From positions 1 to 36,402 of the forward strand of contig NZ_SCTN01000293.1 of assembly GCF_004297345.1 (NCBI RefSeq): a stretch of DNA of 36,402 bases, in the 5' to 3' direction. Shown here piece by piece: positions 21,813 through 29,224 of the stretch. The position numbers and the translations under genes were made by a program. The DNA is from Aquabacterium sp. GTDB taxonomy: Bacteria; Pseudomonadota; Gammaproteobacteria; Burkholderiales; Burkholderiaceae_C. The notes beneath the pieces were generated by a model. The model was not told the DNA's origin, ran no database searches, and saw nothing but the letters and a program-made list of their open reading frames with translations. Each line of letters starts with the position of its first letter. Positions within the stretch are counted from its first letter, which is position 1.

Positions 21813-22544
21813 ATGTCTTCTTTTGAACTGGAAGCGTTGTCCTTGAGCCTGCAAGTGGCGCTGATCACCCTGATGATCTCCACACCCGCAGCCCTGGTGC
21901 TGGCAACCGTGATGGCCCGCACCCGTTGGCGCGGCAAGCTGGTGCTCGACACCCTGATCCTGCTGCCCATGGGCCTGCCGCCAGCGGTGATCGGCTTCGG
22001 CTTGCTGATGAGCCTGGGCGGCGATGGCTCGCTCGGCAGCTGGCTGCATGAGCTGACCGGCTTCAGCCTGAGCTTCTACCCCGGTGGCGCCATCCTGGCC
22101 GCCAGCATCATGACCGTGCCCTTGATGGTCCGGATCCTGCGCCCAGCCCTGGAAGCCACAGACCCCATGCTGCTGCCTGTGGCGCGGACATTGGGCGCAT
22201 CTCAATGGCAAGGCTGGTGGACGATCACCCTGCCACTGGTGTGGCCTGCTGTTGCCTCGGCCATGGCGCTGGGCTTGACGGCGGCCTGGGGCGAATCGGG
22301 CGCCACGCTTGTGCTGGCAGCGGCCCTGCGCCCGCACCATGTGGGCGACACGACCGCGCCCGTGGCCTTGGTACAAGCCTTGCTCAATCAACAAGACGGC
22401 GAAGACGCCGCCTGGCATCTGGCCCTGATCTCGCTGTGCATCGCCATGGCGGCCATCGTGATCAGTGAATGGGGGCGTCAACGCTGGCGCCGTCGCTGGC
22501 AGGCCCGCTTGCGCCCCATCGGCCAGCCCATCCAATCCGCATGA
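21813..22544 (+). CDS. Molybdate/tungstate-type ABC transporter permease (ModB-like)
   Basis: A 243-residue inner-membrane permease with about five or six transmembrane helices, starting LSLSLQVALITLMISTPAALVLATVMA, the classic ModB opening. The cytoplasmic coupling helix that contacts the ATPase is the EAA loop ARTLGASQWQGWWTITLPL (near residues 129-147), and it is intact. AWGESGATLVLAA also matches ModB. It lies eight bases after the binding-protein gene, and its stop overlaps the ATPase ATG (ATGA), so the three genes are one operon. The permease sequence looks normal, unlike its partner ATPase. Confidence 0.87.
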   Translation: MSSFELEALSLSLQVALITLMISTPAALVLATVMARTRWRGKLVLDTLILLPMGLPPAVIGFGLLMSLGGDGSLGSWLHELTGFSLSFYPGGAILAASIMTVPLMVRILRPALEATDPMLLPVARTLGASQWQGWWTITLPLVWPAVASAMALGLTAAWGESGATLVLAAALRPHHVGDTTAPVALVQALLNQQDGEDAAWHLALISLCIAMAAIVISEWGRQRWRRRWQARLRPIGQPIQSA

Positions 22545-23695
22545 TCGATCAAACGCTCCCTCGCCCGCTCAGCATCGAGCTCAAGCTCCAGCAGACAGGT
22601 CTGGATATCCGCGCGCAGTTTCGTGTGCTGCCAGGCCGCGTTTGTGCGCTTGTTGGGCGCAGCGGCGCAGGCAAAAGCGCCCTGCTCAAGGCTGCTGCGG
22701 GCTTGGCGCCTGCGCGAGGCGGTCGCATTGCCGTGGGCAACGAGGCCATGTACGACTCGGCAGCCCGCATCAACAAGCCGCCACATGAACGCCGCCTGAC
22801 CTGGCTGGATGGACACACCCACCTCTTCCCGCACCTCACCGTCCGGGCCAATCTGGAGTACGGTCTCAAAGGCAAGGGCCTGCGCCGCACCAAGCCGCCA
22901 GCGTTCGACAAGGTCGTCAACTGGCTGGACATCGCCTCGCTGCTGGCACGTCGTCCGGAAGCGCTGACCGTCAGCCAGCGCGTCAAGGTGGCCTTGGCAC
23001 GTGCCCTGATCTCCGGGCCCAATGCCTTGCTGCTGGACGACCCGCTGGGCGACGTCCCGGCCCATGAGCAGGAACCCCTCCTGGAGCTGCTGGCCGAGTT
23101 GCCCACGCGCTTTCATGTGCCCATCGTGCTGGTCAGTCCGCGCATGAACGAGGTGATCCGGCTGGCCGATGAAGTCGTGATCCTGCATGAAGGCCGCATG
23201 GCCAGTGCCGGGCCTGCCGCGCAGATCCTGTCTGATGTGTCGCTCTCGACCTTCCTGGAGGGCGTGCATGCTGGCAGCGTGCTGGAGGGCGAGGTCAAGC
23301 GCCACGACATCGAATGGCTGCTGAGCGAAGTTGATGTCTCTGGCCAGCGCGTGACAGTGCCCGCGATGCTGCACGCGGTGGGCAGCAAAGTGCGGCTGAA
23401 AGTTCGCGCCCGCGATATCTCCTTGCACCGGGCCGTGCCCACCGATACGAGTTGCAGCAATCACCTGCGCGGCCGCATCACGCAGATCATGCTGGCGGGC
23501 GAGCATGGCACCTATGGCGCCGTGGGCATCGAACTGGATCGGGCGCTGGATGCCGACAGCCTGCAAATCAAGTCTGGCTCGCCCTTGTGGGCCATGCTCA
23601 CCCGCAAATCGATCCAGCAGATGGGCTGGGCGCCAGGGCAGCCGGTCGTCGTGGGCTTCAAGGCCATGGCGACCACGGTGTCCGCATGGCGTTGA
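22541..23695 (+). CDS. ModC-like ABC ATPase with degenerate catalytic motifs
   Basis: A 384-residue ModC-family ATPase: an ABC domain (1 to about 240) plus a C-terminal Mop/TOBE-like oxyanion-binding region (about 250-384, with two repeats and the end KSIQQMGWAPGQPVVVGFK). Walker A is intact: GRSGAGKS (39-46). Everything else has changed. The Q-loop Gln is Asp90 (LTWLDGHTHLFPH). The signature LSGGQ is LTVSQ (142-146). Walker B LLLDEP is LLLDDP, with Asp167 in place of the catalytic Glu. The D-loop SALD is GDVPA. The H-loop His is Pro200 (VLVSPRMNEV). The reading frame is open throughout with normal codon use and the Mop region is preserved. It is therefore a diverged protein, not a decayed one. 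The start ATG overlaps the permease stop. Confidence 0.85.
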   Translation: MIDQTLPRPLSIELKLQQTGLDIRAQFRVLPGRVCALVGRSGAGKSALLKAAAGLAPARGGRIAVGNEAMYDSAARINKPPHERRLTWLDGHTHLFPHLTVRANLEYGLKGKGLRRTKPPAFDKVVNWLDIASLLARRPEALTVSQRVKVALARALISGPNALLLDDPLGDVPAHEQEPLLELLAELPTRFHVPIVLVSPRMNEVIRLADEVVILHEGRMASAGPAAQILSDVSLSTFLEGVHAGSVLEGEVKRHDIEWLLSEVDVSGQRVTVPAMLHAVGSKVRLKVRARDISLHRAVPTDTSCSNHLRGRITQIMLAGEHGTYGAVGIELDRALDADSLQIKSGSPLWAMLTRKSIQQMGWAPGQPVVVGFKAMATTVSAWR

Positions 23696-23764
23696 TGGGG
23701 CCATCCAGGATGGGGCCTTCAAGCTGACGGCATACTGCGGCGTCGGCCCACAACGCTTTCTGCC

Positions 23765-24373
23765 ATGCCCAGTCTTCTGCCCCGCCAACTGCTCTCGATC
23801 AACGTCGCACAAGCCAGCCCCCTCACCATCGAAGGCCGCAGGATCATGACGGCCATCGGCAAGCGCGCCGTGAGCACGCTGGCCGAGCCTCATCGCATCG
23901 ACGTCAAACCACTGGGTCTGCAGGGTGATGACCAGGCCGACGTGACCGTGCACGGGGGGCTGAGCAAAGCGGTTTACGCCTACCCGCATGAGCACTATGA
24001 TTTCTGGCAGACGGTGCGTGCGCAAGCCAGCGCACAAGCCTGGGGCGAAGCCATGCCGCACGGCATGCTGGGCGAGAACCTGACACTCACCGGCCTGCTG
24101 GAAGGCGATGTGTATGTAGGTGATGTCCTGCAGTTTGCCGACTGCAGCCTGGCGGTCAGTGAGCCACGCCGGCCCTGCTACAAATTCCAGGCCGTGATGG
24201 GATTCAAGCAAGCCGTCAAGATGATGGCGCAGTCTGGTTACTGCGGCTTCTACCTCACGGTCAGGCAAGCCGGCACGATCTCGGCGGGGGAGTCATATGA
24301 ACTCATCCCCGGCCCACGCGAAGTCAGCATCGCCGAGTTGTTCAAAACCAAGATGCACCGCCACATAGATTGA
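23765..24373 (+). CDS. MOSC-domain protein (YiiM-like)
   Basis: A 202-residue protein with the MOSC fold of molybdenum-cofactor sulfurase C-termini. YiiM-type members reduce N-hydroxylated compounds using the molybdenum cofactor. Motifs are GLQGDDQADVTVHGGLSKAVYAYP (the YiiM HGG core), GENLTLTGLLEGDVYVGD, and SEPRRPCYKF, whose Cys is the expected molybdenum ligand. Length is close to YiiM (about 220). It is 69 bases downstream of the Mod-type transporter genes on the same strand, which fits a molybdenum theme, though it may have its own promoter. Assignment to the MOSC family is firm; the substrate is unknown. Confidence 0.9.
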   Translation: MPSLLPRQLLSINVAQASPLTIEGRRIMTAIGKRAVSTLAEPHRIDVKPLGLQGDDQADVTVHGGLSKAVYAYPHEHYDFWQTVRAQASAQAWGEAMPHGMLGENLTLTGLLEGDVYVGDVLQFADCSLAVSEPRRPCYKFQAVMGFKQAVKMMAQSGYCGFYLTVRQAGTISAGESYELIPGPREVSIAELFKTKMHRHID

Positions 24374-24396
24374 CCCCAACCAGACCGGAGCCCGCC

Positions 24397-25029
24397 ATGA
24401 CCAGCGAACGCCACGTGATCCTTCACCACGCCCCTCAGACCCGCTCACGCGGCGTGCTCACGCTGCTGGAAGAGTTGGGTGCGGACTATGAACTGCACGT
24501 GCTCAACCTGAAGGCCGGAGAGCAACGCCAGCCCGCCTACCTGGCCATCAACCCCATGGGCAAGGTCCCTGCGCTGCAACACCAAGGTGCACTGGTCACC
24601 GAACAAGGCGCGATCTACATCTATCTGGCCGACCTGTATGCCGACAAGGGCCTGGCGCCGCAAATGGGCGACCCGCTGCGTGGCCCCTATCTGCGCTGGC
24701 TCGTGTACTACGGCTCGTCGTTCGAGCCGGCCGTGGTGGACCGCGCCATGAAGCGCGAGCCCGCGCCGCCGTCCACAAGCCCTTATGGCGACTACGACAC
24801 CATGCTGGCCACGCTCACAGACCAACTCGCCAAAGGCCCTTACCTGCTGGGTGAGCGTTTCAGCGCAGCCGATGTGCTGTGGGGTACAGCCCTGGCCTGG
24901 ACCACCCACTTCGGTCTGGTGCCGCTCACACCCGTGATCCAGGCCTACATCGAACGCGTCACCTCGCGCCCGGCGGCCATGCGGGCATCGGCCATTGACG
25001 ATGACTTGATCACCAGGCAGGCGGTTTGA
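24397..25029 (+). CDS. Glutathione S-transferase family protein
   Basis: A 210-residue GST-fold protein, started at the ATG at 24397 (MTSERHVILHHAPQTRSRGV) behind CCGGAG. The N-terminal thioredoxin-like domain shows AINPMGKVPALQHQG with the cis-Pro and the LVTEQGAIYIYLADLY glutathione-binding helix. The C-terminal helical domain has the capping box YLLGERFSAADVLWG. The N-terminal catalytic Ser/Cys position is occupied by the TRSRG loop, so Ser is likely. It follows the MOSC gene by 23 bases and precedes the SRPBCC gene by one base, suggesting co-transcription. It is unrelated in detail to the beta-class GST at 15437. The substrate is unknown. Confidence 0.88.
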   Translation: MTSERHVILHHAPQTRSRGVLTLLEELGADYELHVLNLKAGEQRQPAYLAINPMGKVPALQHQGALVTEQGAIYIYLADLYADKGLAPQMGDPLRGPYLRWLVYYGSSFEPAVVDRAMKREPAPPSTSPYGDYDTMLATLTDQLAKGPYLLGERFSAADVLWGTALAWTTHFGLVPLTPVIQAYIERVTSRPAAMRASAIDDDLITRQAV

Positions 25030-25030
25030 T

Positions 25031-25420
25031 ATGCGCACGCTCACGATCACGGTGGACATCAACGTCGAGCCCGATGCCGTCATGGCCTACGCCTCGAACC
25101 CTCGCCACTTGCCCGAATGGGCACCCGGCTTTGCGCGCAGCGTGACGCCTGATGGCGACGAATGGATGGTGCAGATGGCCGAAGGCGTGGTGCGCATGTG
25201 GTTCACGCCACCCAACGCCGATGGCATCCTGGATCATGTTGTGCGCATGCCCAACGGGGAAGAAGTCATGAACACGATGCGCGTGGCGGCAAAGGGCTCG
25301 GGCAGCGAAGTGTCCTTCTTGTTGCATCAACGTGCCGGCATGACGGATACCCAGCTGGCAGCGGATGCCGCGCTCGTGCAGGCGGATCTGCAACGGCTCA
25401 AGGACATTCTGGAGGACTGA
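25031..25420 (+). CDS. SRPBCC (START-like) family protein
   Basis: A 129-residue helix-grip fold protein. The polyketide-cyclase-like layout is clear: an opening strand with Val/Glu-rich VDINVEPDAVMAYASNPRHLPEWAPGF (the family's 'v..spe.VW.yl.dp..lp.W' segment), a run of beta strands, and a long C-terminal helix (DAALVQADLQRLKDILED). It starts one base after the GST stop and is the last gene of this plus-strand run. These proteins bind hydrophobic ligands or act as cyclases/hydratases; the ligand here is unknown. Confidence 0.82.
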   Translation: MRTLTITVDINVEPDAVMAYASNPRHLPEWAPGFARSVTPDGDEWMVQMAEGVVRMWFTPPNADGILDHVVRMPNGEEVMNTMRVAAKGSGSEVSFLLHQRAGMTDTQLAADAALVQADLQRLKDILED

Positions 25421-25444
25421 GCCTCCTGGCATCACACAGGATGC

Positions 25445-25780
25445 TCACTCCTCGTCATCCCAGCGCTTGAGGCTGCGCTTGACCTCATCTAGCCATTTGC
25501 GCACCTCGGCGCTCGATGACAAGGTTTGCTTGAGCCACTCGGGGCGCTGGCTTGGGCGCTTGGCCAAGGACACTGCCAGGGCTGGCTTTTCGCTTGTATC
25601 GCTTGATGGGGCCATGCTCAACTCGATCACCGGCAAGCCCTTCCACTCAAAGCGAACAGGCGAGCCCGTGCCTTTCTCGGCCAAAGGCTTGAGCTCACGC
25701 AGATCACGCCGCAGCTTGACCAGGGCTTCATCGGCCTTGAAGGGCGGCAGGGCAAAGAAGTCTGACAACTCATCGCTCAT
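25445..25780 (-). CDS. Hypothetical protein, 111 aa
   Basis: A charged, soluble, mostly helical protein (MSDELSDFFALPPFKADEALVKL) with a short predicted beta region (VRFEWKGLPVIELSMAP) in the middle. There is no signal peptide. The family is not recognised. Its ATG at 25780 overlaps the stop of the 5'-nucleotidase gene (ATGA), so it is translated by coupling to it. The gene ends 24 bases from the convergent SRPBCC gene. The coupling makes a real gene likely, but I give no function. Confidence 0.75.
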   Translation of the reverse strand: MSDELSDFFALPPFKADEALVKLRRDLRELKPLAEKGTGSPVRFEWKGLPVIELSMAPSSDTSEKPALAVSLAKRPSQRPEWLKQTLSSSAEVRKWLDEVKRSLKRWDDEE

Positions 25781-26712
25781 GGATTGTCTCCTGCGTTGAC
25801 GATTGCAGTATTGACGATACCCGCAGCCACATGCCCCGAAGGCACGTGCGGCGCCGCGTTTTCAACATGGCCAGTCTGATCATCGAAGAAGAAATCGGGC
25901 TCGAACTCACGCAGGAACTCGCCCTTGGGCAAGCCACCAAGGAACAGGGCCTCGTGCACTTCAATGCCCCATTCCATCAAGGTACGGATGGCACGCTCAT
26001 GCGCTGGCGCGCCACGTGCCGTGACCAAGGCCGTGCGGATGCGCATGGCGTCCGCGCCCTGAGCCGGATCGTGCTGCTGCAAGTCATGCAAGGCCATCAG
26101 CAAGGGTTTGAACGGGCCGTCAGGCAGCGGCTGATCAGCCATGGCCACCTCGTGCGCCTGGAAGGCATTGAGCCCGCCCTTTTGGAAGACTCGCTCGGCC
26201 TCATCTGAAAACAGCACGGCATCGCCGTCAAAAGCGATGCGTACTTCATGCGGATGCGCACTCCCGGCCCGCGCCGCGTGCGGCAACACGCGTGCAGCCG
26301 GCACACCCGCGCCCAAGGCCGAGCGCACGTCGTTCTCATTGGCAGACAGAAACAGATGCGCCTGCAAGGGCTTGAGATAGCGCCAGGGGCTCTGCCCGCG
26401 TGTGAACACGCCCCGCTCGATGGGCAAGCCGTAGTGCTTGGCCGAGCGGAACACCCGCATGCCTGAGACAGGATCGTTGCGAGACAGGATCACCACTTCG
26501 ACGCGTGCCTTGTCTGGCGTATTGAAGGCCAGCAGTTTGCGCACCAGGGAGAAGGCCACGCCAGGCTTGGCAGGCTCGTCGACCTTGTCGAGTTGCAGCT
26601 TCATGTAGGCGCGGTCATCCACGCCTTCAAACAGTCGGTTTTCTTCTTCGAAATCGAACAGCGCGCGCGAGGAAATCGCAACGACCAAACGCCCGGTCAG
26701 GCTGGCAGCCAT
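25777..26712 (-). CDS. Cytosolic 5'-nucleotidase (5-nucleotidase family)
   Basis: A 311-residue enzyme expected to dephosphorylate nucleoside 5'-monophosphates. It resembles the bacterial relatives of eukaryotic cN-I (Pfam 5-nucleotidase). Clear blocks are LVVAISSRALFDFEEENRLFE with the nucleophile region, VILSRNDPVSGMRVFRS, LFLSANENDVRSAL, and AFDGDAVLFSDEAERVF, which is the HAD-like Asp cluster. HEALFLGGLPKGEFL and DFFFDDQTGHV complete the metal site. Length is standard. It overlaps the downstream hypothetical gene by four bases. Just upstream lies a hairpin whose right arm contains the ribosome-binding site, listed separately. No signal peptide, so cytoplasmic. Confidence 0.9.
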   Translation of the reverse strand: MAASLTGRLVVAISSRALFDFEEENRLFEGVDDRAYMKLQLDKVDEPAKPGVAFSLVRKLLAFNTPDKARVEVVILSRNDPVSGMRVFRSAKHYGLPIERGVFTRGQSPWRYLKPLQAHLFLSANENDVRSALGAGVPAARVLPHAARAGSAHPHEVRIAFDGDAVLFSDEAERVFQKGGLNAFQAHEVAMADQPLPDGPFKPLLMALHDLQQHDPAQGADAMRIRTALVTARGAPAHERAIRTLMEWGIEVHEALFLGGLPKGEFLREFEPDFFFDDQTGHVENAAPHVPSGHVAAGIVNTAIVNAGDNP

Positions 26713-26717
26713 GGAAA

Positions 26718-26748
26718 AGGCCTCTCGGCATCAATGCACAAGAGGCCT
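26718..26748 (-). promoter_or_regulatory. Hairpin overlapping the nucleotidase ribosome-binding site
   Basis: On the minus strand, AGGCCTCT and AGAGGCCT form an 8-base stem around a 15-base loop, then TTTTCC and the ATG. The right arm includes GAGAGG, the only plausible Shine-Dalgarno of the 5'-nucleotidase. So the structure could hide the start site, or act as the terminator or attenuator of the upstream AAA+ gene. Which role is not determinable from sequence alone. Confidence 0.55.
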
Positions 26749-26789
26749 AGTTTAGTGCCGCAGCGGTGGCGGCATAGCGGCGCCACGCA

Positions 26790-27797
26790 CTATTGAACAA
26801 AGCCGATGGGCTGACGCTTGCCGCCTTGCTCCGGCAGGTCTCGCACTTCCAGTTGGTAGCGCCCATCGAGCTTGGCATTGCCGAACGCCGTCATCAGCGC
26901 CCTGCGCATCTCGCGTGGTGCGCAATGACTCATTTCACCGAGCACAGCCTCGCTCAACTCCGGCTCGAAACGCTGCCCCCAGTCGTGATCGGCGCGGATG
27001 CTGCGGTACAGCTTGGAGGCGATCTTGCGCGCAGCCTCCTCATCGGGCATGTTGATGTCGAACACATTCATTCGGTTGAGGATGGGATCCGGAATGCCGC
27101 GCAGATCGTTGGCCGTGGCCACCCAGATCACCTGGCTGGCATCGATCGACACTTCCGCGAACTCGTCGGTGAAATGCCCCGCCGTATCGTGCTCCAGCAA
27201 GCTGTAGAGCGATCCCAAGGGGTCATAGGCATGCTCGCCTCCGCTCTTGTCGATCTCATCGACCACCATCACCGGATTGGCGTATTGCCCGTCCACCAAA
27301 GTCTCGAACACCTTGCCGGGCCGCGCGCCCTTCCACTGGCTGGAGGCACCCGAGAGCACCCAGCCCGCGGTCATCGAACTCATGGAGATAAAACCCATGC
27401 CCGTTCCCAGCAGTTGCGCGACCTCGCGCGCAAAGTGCGTCTTGCCGACACCGGGCGGCCCCAGCAGCAGCATGGGTGTGATCTCAAGGGCATCGCGGCT
27501 GTCTGCGCACAAGGCCAGCTGGCGTCGCAGGTCGTCCAGCACCTCGTGGAAGTTGGGCAACTCGTCGTAGAGATGGTCCATCGCAGGCAGGCCAGATGGC
27601 TTGACCTGGAAGCGCTCCGGCCCCATCTCCAGCATGCGCTCGTAAGTAGCGCGCAGGGATTCGTGTTCGCGTGGCGGCAGCTTGCCCAGGCGCTTTTCCA
27701 CCTCGTCGAGCTTGTAGACATGCCGCATGTGCGCAATCGGAATGCGCCCTCTGTAGGCCTCTTGTTGAACGGGAACAAGATCGGTACAGCTGCTCAT
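26790..27797 (-). CDS. AAA+ ATPase, Lon/ClpX-like, no protease domain
   Basis: A 335-residue AAA+ protein. I choose the ATG at 27797 (MSSCTDLVPVQQEAY) with GGAGGG five bases upstream; the longer ORF start has weaker support. After an N-terminal helical region (about 20-100, coiled-coil like), the AAA module has Walker A GPPGVGKT (113-120), Walker B VMVVDEID, sensor 1 WVATAND, an Arg-finger-like RMNVFDI and sensor 2 APREMRRAL. The pattern resembles Lon's ATPase, but no Ser-Lys protease domain follows. It could be a remodelling or unfolding factor. It precedes the nucleotidase by 77 bases on the same strand. The partner protein is unknown. Confidence 0.87.
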   Translation of the reverse strand: MSSCTDLVPVQQEAYRGRIPIAHMRHVYKLDEVEKRLGKLPPREHESLRATYERMLEMGPERFQVKPSGLPAMDHLYDELPNFHEVLDDLRRQLALCADSRDALEITPMLLLGPPGVGKTHFAREVAQLLGTGMGFISMSSMTAGWVLSGASSQWKGARPGKVFETLVDGQYANPVMVVDEIDKSGGEHAYDPLGSLYSLLEHDTAGHFTDEFAEVSIDASQVIWVATANDLRGIPDPILNRMNVFDINMPDEEAARKIASKLYRSIRADHDWGQRFEPELSEAVLGEMSHCAPREMRRALMTAFGNAKLDGRYQLEVRDLPEQGGKRQPIGFVQ

Positions 27798-27917
27798 ATC
27801 GGCCCTCCAGGCTTCAACACGCTCACCCCATGATGCAACAAAGCCCTGAGAGTCAAAGCCCGTGAACAAGGGGGATGCAGCCATTCATATCATCGAATCC
27901 GGCTGACACCAAGAGGA

Positions 27918-27938
27918 ACGGCCCCGATCAGGGGCCGT
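27918..27938 (-). terminator. Terminator at the end of the gsp operon
   Basis: Reading the minus strand, ACGGCCCC and GGGGCCGT form a perfect 8-base stem with a 5-base loop, followed by a short T-rich run (TCCTCTT). It lies about 45 bases after the gspF stop, closing the type II secretion operon before the AAA+ gene. Confidence 0.7.
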
Positions 27939-27982
27939 CGTCAATGGGCATTCAGTGCACAAAGTGGCAGATTGCCGTGGGC

Positions 27983-29209
27983 TTACTTCACCCAGGTGTT
28001 CATCTGCATGATCGGCATCATCACCGACATCACGATCAGCATGACGACCAGGCCCATGACCACAATGAGCAAGGGCTCCAGAATGGTCGCAATGGCCAAG
28101 GCCTTGCGCTGCACCTCGCCAGACAACTGCGTGGCCGCACGTTGCAGCATCACGGGCAACTGGCCGGTTTGCTCACCCAGGCGGGCAAACATCGACAACA
28201 GGCCCGGGAAGCGCTTCTTGGCCGCCAAGGCAGAGGCCAGCGGCGCCCCTTCGCGCACCTGTACCAGGGCCTCCATCGCATCGGCCCGCATCGCGCGGTT
28301 GGACAGCGTTTCAGCAGCAGCCTGCAAGGCCTTCAAGATGGGCACACCAGAGCCCGCCAGCATGGCCAGCGTACCGGCAAAGCGCGCGGCGTTGTAGCCG
28401 CGCGAGAGCTTGCCGATCAGCGGCAACTCCAGCCAGAAGGCATCGAACTTCTGGCGGAAGTCTTCATTGCGGCGGGCAAACATCAGGGCCAGGAAGCCCC
28501 CGATCAACACGATGGCCAGCAACCAGCCCCAGTTGCGCATGAAGGCACTGAGCGCCAGCATGAACTGCGTGAGCGCCGGCAGCGCCCGCTTGCCACTGGA
28601 GAACACCTGCGCCACCTGCGGCACCACGAACACCAGCAAGGCGATCACGATGACGATGGCGAACAAGGAGACGATGGCCGGGTACAGCGTCGCACCAATC
28701 AGCTTGGATGTCAGCGCCTGCTGCTCTTCCAGGTCATTGGCCAGCTTGTCCAGCACGGCGCCCAACTGGCCGCTTTGCTCACCAGCCGCCACCACGCCGC
28801 GGTACACATCGTCGAACTCGCGCGGCGAGCCCTGCAGCGCGCGGGCAAATGGGGAGCCGGCGTTCACTTCCGCACGCAGATGCGACACCAGCTCGCGCTG
28901 GCGGGGATCTTCAGCCTCATCGGCCAGCGCCGTCAAAGCGCGCTCCAACGGCAGCCCGGCCACCACCAGGCCGGAGAGCTGGCGCGTCCAGATCGCCAGG
29001 GCGCTCGAATTGAACACCTTGCGAACGAAAATCTGCTTGTTGAGGCCTTCGCCCTCGCCCGCCGTACCTTGAACAACGGTCTCGACCTTCAGGGGCACCA
29101 GTTGCTGCAAACGCAATTGCGCGCGCGCGGCCTTGGGGTTGTCGGCCTCGACCAGACCATTGATGGTCTTGCCGGCTGCATCAAGAGCTTCAAAGCGAAA
29201 GGCTGGCAT
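27983..29209 (-). CDS. gspF: Type II secretion inner-membrane platform protein GspF
   Basis: A 408-residue polytopic membrane protein of the T2SS assembly platform, where it couples the GspE ATPase to pseudopilus growth. It has two T2SSF cytoplasmic domains (about 70-195 and 275-395), each opening with a recognisable FTRQLSGLVVAG-like helix pair (here IWTRQLSGLVVAGLPLERAL and FAGTLAMLAGSGVPILKAL). Three hydrophobic helices follow the usual pattern: IVSLFAIVIVIALLVFVVP, WLLAIVLIGGFLALMF and LLIVVMGLVVMLIVMSVMMP. The length (about 405) is standard. It starts 15 bases after gspE and is the last gene before the operon terminator. Confidence 0.96.
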   Translation of the reverse strand: MPAFRFEALDAAGKTINGLVEADNPKAARAQLRLQQLVPLKVETVVQGTAGEGEGLNKQIFVRKVFNSSALAIWTRQLSGLVVAGLPLERALTALADEAEDPRQRELVSHLRAEVNAGSPFARALQGSPREFDDVYRGVVAAGEQSGQLGAVLDKLANDLEEQQALTSKLIGATLYPAIVSLFAIVIVIALLVFVVPQVAQVFSSGKRALPALTQFMLALSAFMRNWGWLLAIVLIGGFLALMFARRNEDFRQKFDAFWLELPLIGKLSRGYNAARFAGTLAMLAGSGVPILKALQAAAETLSNRAMRADAMEALVQVREGAPLASALAAKKRFPGLLSMFARLGEQTGQLPVMLQRAATQLSGEVQRKALAIATILEPLLIVVMGLVVMLIVMSVMMPIMQMNTWVK

Positions 29210-29224
29210 GAGGCAATCCCGTCC

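Noticed and set aside
22478-24268. 596-residue minus-strand ORF opposite the Mod-type ATPase and MOSC genes
   Set aside because: Spans two real plus-strand genes and an intergenic gap, with no domain signature.
25411-25426. GGAGG/CCTCC hairpin at the end of the SRPBCC gene
   Set aside because: Only five base pairs, overlapping the stop codon and without a T-run; too weak for a terminator call.
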